A stretch of DNA of 64,000 bases from Anaeramoeba flamelloides (Eukaryota; Metamonada; Anaeramoebidae). The notes under the pieces were generated by a model. The model was not told where the DNA came from and did no database searches. It worked only from the letters and a program-made list of their open reading frames with translations. Made by a program: the position numbers and the translations under genes. The DNA is taken from assembly GCA_027625915.1 (NCBI GenBank), contig JANTQA010000032.1, positions 11,610,001-11,674,000 on the forward strand, read 5' to 3'. Of this stretch, positions 58,966 to 64,000 are shown in pieces (the first letter of the stretch is position 1; each line of letters starts with the position of its first letter).

Positions 58966-59621
58966 ATGAAATCAATTACAGTATCTTGCCCTGGCAAAGT
59001 TATTTTATTTGGTGAACATTCTGTTGTTTATAACAGACTTGCAATAGTTAGTAGCCTGTCACGTAGGACGACCTGCAAAGTTTCTGGATCGGAAAAGCAG
59101 ACAAGGTATAAATTTCAAAAATTTTATGATTTTTTTTCAAGTTTTTATTATTGAAACGAAATAATAATTGCTTTAATTGTTCTTTTTTTTAATTTTTTTT
59201 TTTAATCGTCCCTCTTGCGTAATATTATATAGTTTATGTCTTCCTTTATTTGAAAAAACTTATACGGTACCTACTGAAATTTTGTTTCAATCATTAAACG
59301 AACTTGAACAAAACAAGGATTATTCTGAACCTTTGATCAAAGTATTATTGGTAATTCTCCAATCAGTTGTCTCAAAAAATGAATTTACCAATTTAAAGAT
59401 CGAAATAAATTCAACAATCCCAATTGGTTCTGGCCTTGGATCTTCTGCTTCGTTTTGTGTTTCATTAGCTGCTTCATTATTAATCTTCTTTCAGAAAATA
59501 GATCCGATCGAGAACAAATTTACACATGAGCAACTTGAAAAAATCAATACCATTGCCTACAAAGGCGAAAATATTTTTCACGGCTCTTCTTCTGGAATTG
59601 ACAATACAATTTCAACATTTG
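58966..59621 (+). CDS. MVK: Mevalonate kinase, first half (3' exons not found)
   Basis: A GHMP-family kinase that phosphorylates mevalonate using ATP in the isoprenoid pathway. Exon 1 (58966-59105) starts MKSITVSCPGKVILFGEHSV; exon 2 (59233-59621) joins in phase (AG + T = Ser) via donor GTATAA and acceptor ATATAG. Visible motifs are CPGKVILFGEHSVV (residues 8-21, with the catalytic-loop Lys), PIGSGLGSSASFCVSLAAS (about 110-128, the ATP-binding glycine loop) and HGSSSGIDNTISTFG (about 163-177) with the catalytic Asp near residue 170. Exon 2 ends at donor GTAAAT in phase 1. The family runs to about 390 residues, so the second half is missing. Nothing resembling its next block (GG-L-F--G...LLV-T-V-R-T) occurs in the 4.4 kb to the window end. 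Either a very long intron or loss of the 3' part is possible. Confidence 0.87.
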
Positions 59622-59939
59622 GTAAATTTATTCTTCTTGGGCTTCTGCTTAATCTTTCTTTTTTTTTTTTTTTTTTTTGATTCAAAACAATCCTTGAAAT
59701 TAAAGTTCTTTTTTTCGCAAAATAGTTCACCAAAGGAAGAAAAGATAATTTAAATCTTCTTTTGTAAATTTGTAGTATCTTCAGAAACATTGTATTATTT
59801 TATTTGTGGACTCTTTGTAAGGAAAAAATTGGCTGGAATCTGTAATATTGCTAAATTCTACTTTTAAAAATATCATTCCATTTCGAATTTCCAATAAATA
59901 ATGTTGGTAAGGGGATCGAGTCATAAGCGAAATTTCCAG

Positions 59940-60365
59940 ATCCTTTACAAATAGAATCCTTTTCAAATTTGGTTCAGGTTCCGACGATCTTTTATCCACA
60001 TATTAAAATAAATTATTTTTACAAAAAGGAGCTTTTTTGGTTTTAATTTTTTTGTTCTATTGGAAATACCCACTTTTCACATAAAATAGTAAGATTAGTT
60101 TTGATTTATTGAGAAATTATTGGATTTTATTGGGGTATCAGTAGAAAATTACTTATAACTGGCTTAAATGAAAAACTAATTTGATAAATATCTTCCTAGG
60201 TGGATTTCTAAAGGGCACTATTAATAAGTAGCGTTTTAAAGAAGAACAAAAAAACCCGAAAAAAACTCTATTTTTTGTCAAAATAATTTATTTTAATATG
60301 TGGATAAAAGATCGTCGGAGCCTGAACCAAATTTAAAAGAATGGTTTTTGTAATGCATCTGAATA
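59940..60365. mobile_element. Foldback element with arms of about 80 bp, downstream of mevalonate kinase exon 2
   Basis: The left arm (about 59940-60018) contains TTTGGTTCAGGTTCCGACGA and TCTTTTATCCACATATTAAA. The right arm (about 60278-60365) contains the reverse complement (TTTAATATGTGGATAAAAGA, TCGTCGGAGCCTGAACCAAA). The inner ends match almost perfectly and the outer 30 bp only loosely. The loop is about 255 bp. No target duplication could be fixed. The arms are richer in G/C than the surrounding DNA. Confidence 0.7.
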
Positions 60366-60439
60366 ATTCATTTGTTATATACATCCTTAAAATAACCTGT
60401 TCAGATTTGGTAAATCTGTGTATCGAATTTAAACTCCAT

Positions 60440-60720
60440 GTTTCTTTTTTTTTTTTCTAGAAAGCTTACAGATTAAATAATCAAAGAAATGGGCAATAAA
60501 CGAGAAATAAAGATGTTATTATTCTCAAGAAAAAATATTAGAAAAAATATAAAAAATGATGCTATATTTTTCAGATCTACATCACTTGTTATATTTGGTA
60601 TTTGTTTCTTTAAGGCTCTATTATTCAAAAAGAAATTTTAAAAATGTGGGATCTCAATTTGATCAAATTTTACTCTAAAAATAGACAATTTTTTGAAAAT
60701 TTTCGAAAAAGCAATTTGAG
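60440..60720 (+). repeat. Dispersed repeat family C, fragment (copy 4), with an embedded 58-bp block
   Basis: The block shares GATTAAATAATCAAAGAAA, TTGGTATTTGTTTCTTTAAG and CTATTATTCAAAAAGAAATT with the other family C copies. Between the two shared parts sits a 58-bp block (60541-60600, containing GATCTACATCACTTGTTATA) that is the near-perfect reverse complement of 22736-22800. Confidence 0.55.
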
Positions 60721-63700
60721 ATCAAACAAACTCCATTATTTTTTTGAAATATAAAAAATTTTTTATGTAATCTATGTTGACTAAAGCAAGTCTGTGAAAA
60801 ATCGATTCTTTTTTAATTAAAACCACAATTCATATAAATCCCCCAATATCGAATTATTTGACACTTTTTTTTACTTTGGAAACATAAAAATAATTTATTG
60901 AAAAAAAAATAAAAAAAACAATACAAAAACATTACAGAAGCAAAAGCCCAAGAGAAAGTAATTTTTTTTTTGAGATGAAATTCAACTATCATTTGACTAT
61001 AACAAAAAAAAAAACTAAAGAAAATAATGGCTCTCTTTGAGTTTCTGCAATTTCTGTGATTTCTGTGACCCTTTTACAAAAAAATCTAATATTATCTGAA
61101 TTAATTTAGACCAATATTCTTCGTTTAATCAATAGACCCCAATTTAAGACTTTTCAAATTTTTTTTGTTTATTTTTTAATGTTTAAAATTTGAAAATTTC
61201 ATTTTAATCCTTTTCGAACAAACACCTTTGGGATCTAATATTTCTAAAAAAAAAAATGAAATGGTTTTGAGATCTTGAAAAAAATTCTTTAATATTTACG
61301 TTGGTGCAGTTTATGAAACAAATAAGTTTACTTCATAAAACAATTTATTAATTATGAGTCTAATTTCCTAAAATTATAATTTCTCACATTTCCAATAAAA
61401 AATTTAAAATAATAAATAACTGATTATTGTTATTAATTCTAAAAATAATTCTTGAAAATTGTTTCTTAAATTTTTAATTTTAGGTTAGGAAGAATTGCTT
61501 TTTGAAAAAAAATCATAGTTTTAGTAATTTATTTAATTATTTTTCTCCCAATTCACATACCAACAAATAAAACAAATAGAGACACGAATAAATAAATAAA
61601 TCTAAATTTGATTAAAGTTTAATAAAAATTTATCAATGAAATTTAGATCTATTTAGTAAAAATTTTATCATTCTTTAAAGTTTTTAAAAAAGTTGTTTTC
61701 TTTTTTTTTTTATTTTGATGGGAGGAAATCAAAAAAAGTTGTTTTCTTGTTTTTAAAATATGAAAAAAGCTAAAAAATTTTGAATTTTTTTTTAACAAAT
61801 CGTTTAGACTTAGTCACAAGAATATTTATAACATTTTAACAGATATTTGTGTTAAAAAAAACAAATTTAAATTTTTATTTCAAATTTTCCAAAATTCCCA
61901 AATATCTTCAAGAAATTATTAAACTTTGTTTCAGTCAAAGGGTGCCCAATTTTTTTTTCTAATATCAAATATTTTTTAGAAATGACCTTTGAAGATTAAA
62001 TAAGAAATAAGTAGAATAATACACATCAAAGAATAGTTGATATCCACCTGGAATAAAACTAATAAATCAATAGATTATCTTAAAAATAGAAAAACTCAAA
62101 TTCTTAGTGATAATATTGAGAAAAACAACAATGTTCATTTTGATCTCCTATTGAATATCAAATAAAATTCCAATAGAAATCAAAATCATTTCTCTACAAT
62201 CATTTTTAATTTATCAATAACATTTGAGAATAACACGTTTTTGCCTAGTGACTATCCATCTTACATTAAAAAAAAAATTTGCAAATGAATTAGGTTATCA
62301 AAAAAAAATTGAAAAATAAAAAAGTAAAAAAAAATAAAAAAAATGATTACAATTTTGGGATTTCCCCTTTATGAATTTTTTCATCTAATATCCATTAAAA
62401 CCCTTTAAGTACATGTAATTAATCCCTACAACTGGGCCCCTTTGACTGGAAAATACTTTATTTTTTAAAAGAAAAACAATTTTATATGAAATACAATCAC
62501 AAGTTGTTTGTAAATCATTCCAAGATAAGGTAATTCCAAAAAGGTGTGTCATTGTTTTTTACCTTTTATTAAAAATCTTCTTTCTTAGTGGGGAAATTCG
62601 TTACTTGGGGATATCAAAATAAGTTAAATATTAATAACAATTGGATCAATGACTAAGGTATTTATTTCAAAATATGTTAATTAAAATATTTCCAAAAAAT
62701 GAAAAAAAAAAATAACACTTTTTTTGGAGAAAACAATGAACGACCAATTTCAATAAAAAACTGAAAATATGGAAAGGGTACAAATGATTTGTCAAACAAT
62801 AAAATGCAATTATATGTTTTCAATTCTATTTGAAAATTTTTGAGATTAAAAAAGTTATGAAAAAGATTTTTTAGATCAAAAAGAAAATAATAATCACCAA
62901 TTTTCACTCTAAAAAATATCAGATAAAATCTAGCTCATAAAATTTAATATCTTTTATTTATGCAATACAACACTAATAAAAAAATAGAACTATTATCAAG
63001 AATCAATAAATAGTAGTTAATTATTTTTTATATTTCAATAATTTTTTGAAGATTGAGTTTAATAAATATAATTTAAACATAAATTTGCCCCACTTTTTTG
63101 GAAATATTTTATCAAGAAAAAATTAATGATTCGATTTATCTATCCTTATTAAAATAACATTAGTGTTTTATATATAAATTCTATAAATTCATTTATTATT
63201 TTTTTAAAAGAATTATTTGTAATAAAAAAAAAAAAATCCTAATTAAGCTTTAATAAATTCATAAATACATTTTATGATCAAATTATTGTAAAAAATAAGA
63301 AGAAACAAACTATAAAGGTTTTATACTAGAAAAAATAAAAACAATTTAATAATTTTCTCTTTTTCTAAAAAATGGGGGAAAAAATTGTTACTGACTAAAA
63401 TAATTACCAGAGTTTCCAAAAATGAATATTTTTGGAATTTTTAGAATTACAAAAATTTGAAATTTGACATCATAAAGATAAAATAATTTCAAAGGAATCT
63501 ATTTTTATTCAACATGATCCATTTGTTTAAGTCCCTTTTAACAATAATTTTTACAAAAAAAATGAAAAATTATTTTATTATTAGTTCCATTGTTGAACCA
63601 AAAAAATAATTTTTTATGTGATACTAAAACTCTATTAAAAAAAAAAAAGATTATTTTTATTCTATTTCTTGTAATATATATATATATATATAACGAAAAG

Positions 63701-64000
63701 GAAAAAACTCTAAAATAATCAGAATTGTCAAAAAGGTACTAAAGCCAAATTCTCAAGAAGAAAAAACTTAACTTATTTCTGGTTTAAATTGGGGTTTTAA
63801 TAGAATCCTATAATTCTCAAATTTTAATAATTAACAAATAGATTTTTAAAAATTAATAAAAAAGAATTTCATGTTTCTCAAAAAAATAAATATTTGAGAT
63901 AAACCATTGTAATGAAAAAAATAATTATTTGGTTTAATGAAATCAAAAAAAAAAGAATTATTTTTGGTTTTTTTTTTGAAATAGAATTAAAATGTGAACC

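Larger units (their letters stand above)
59622..64000. other. Post-exon region of mevalonate kinase, about 4.4 kb, no gene recognised
   Basis: If the kinase is intact, this is its intron 2. It contains a foldback element (59940-60365) and a family C fragment (60440-60720). From 60720 to the end I see only AT-rich DNA with A/T runs and a TA tract at about 63675-63692. A minus-strand frame of 72 codons at 59781-59999 (for example MTRSPYQHYLLEIRNGMIFL) has a more protein-like composition than its surroundings and overlaps the left foldback arm. I do not recognise it. Confidence 0.45.

Noticed and set aside
1-64000. CRISPR arrays, operons, bacterial promoters or a toxin-antitoxin system
   Set aside because: The spliced genes and gene content are eukaryotic; no regularly spaced direct repeats with unique spacers were seen.

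Overview
The window is nuclear DNA of a very AT-rich, intron-bearing protist. The evidence is short coding exons joined across GT...AG introns, typical eukaryotic genes (a cytosolic ribosomal protein, SRP9, an AP-3 subunit, mevalonate kinase, a long-chain acyl-CoA synthetase), and proteins swollen by Lys/Glu/Asn/Asp homopolymers. A free-living amoeboid protist (Anaeramoeba-like or amoebozoan) would fit, but the sequence alone does not fix the lineage. Most long open frames on the strand opposite the low-complexity tracts are shadows. Several real genes show up only when exons are joined by splice phase.

Layout, left to right: the 3' end of ribosomal protein eS4 (+); a 1900-residue lysine/asparagine-rich protein (+, one intron) that looks like a string of PH-like modules; a relic LINE reverse transcriptase; SRP9 (+, two exons); AP-3 mu (-, three exons, one intron of 3.77 kb); a small single-C2-domain protein (-, four exons); a coiled-coil protein with two degenerate OsmC-like domains (-, two exons 5.67 kb apart); a 598-residue coiled-coil protein (-); a long-chain acyl-CoA synthetase with a long Lys/Glu tail (-, at least four exons, one intron of about 2.75 kb); and the first half of mevalonate kinase (+), whose remaining exons are not visible. 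The genes form no evident pathway or cluster. They are scattered housekeeping genes in repeat-rich DNA, with lipid activation, isoprenoid synthesis, vesicle coats and ER targeting represented.

About two thirds of the window is non-coding and full of middle-repetitive elements that can be recognised by comparing the window with itself: PIF/Harbinger-like MITEs with long inverted repeats and TTA/TAA target duplications; near-palindromic Tc1/mariner-like MITEs flanked by TA; arrays of long hairpins built around CCTAGGTTTT/AAAACCTAACGG; and at least five further families of 0.4-0.95 kb, one inserted inside another. The oversized introns of AP-3 mu, the OsmC gene, the acyl-CoA synthetase and probably mevalonate kinase are where these repeats accumulated.

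All repeat boundaries and homology calls were made by eye. Exon joins marked as phase-consistent were checked codon by codon.
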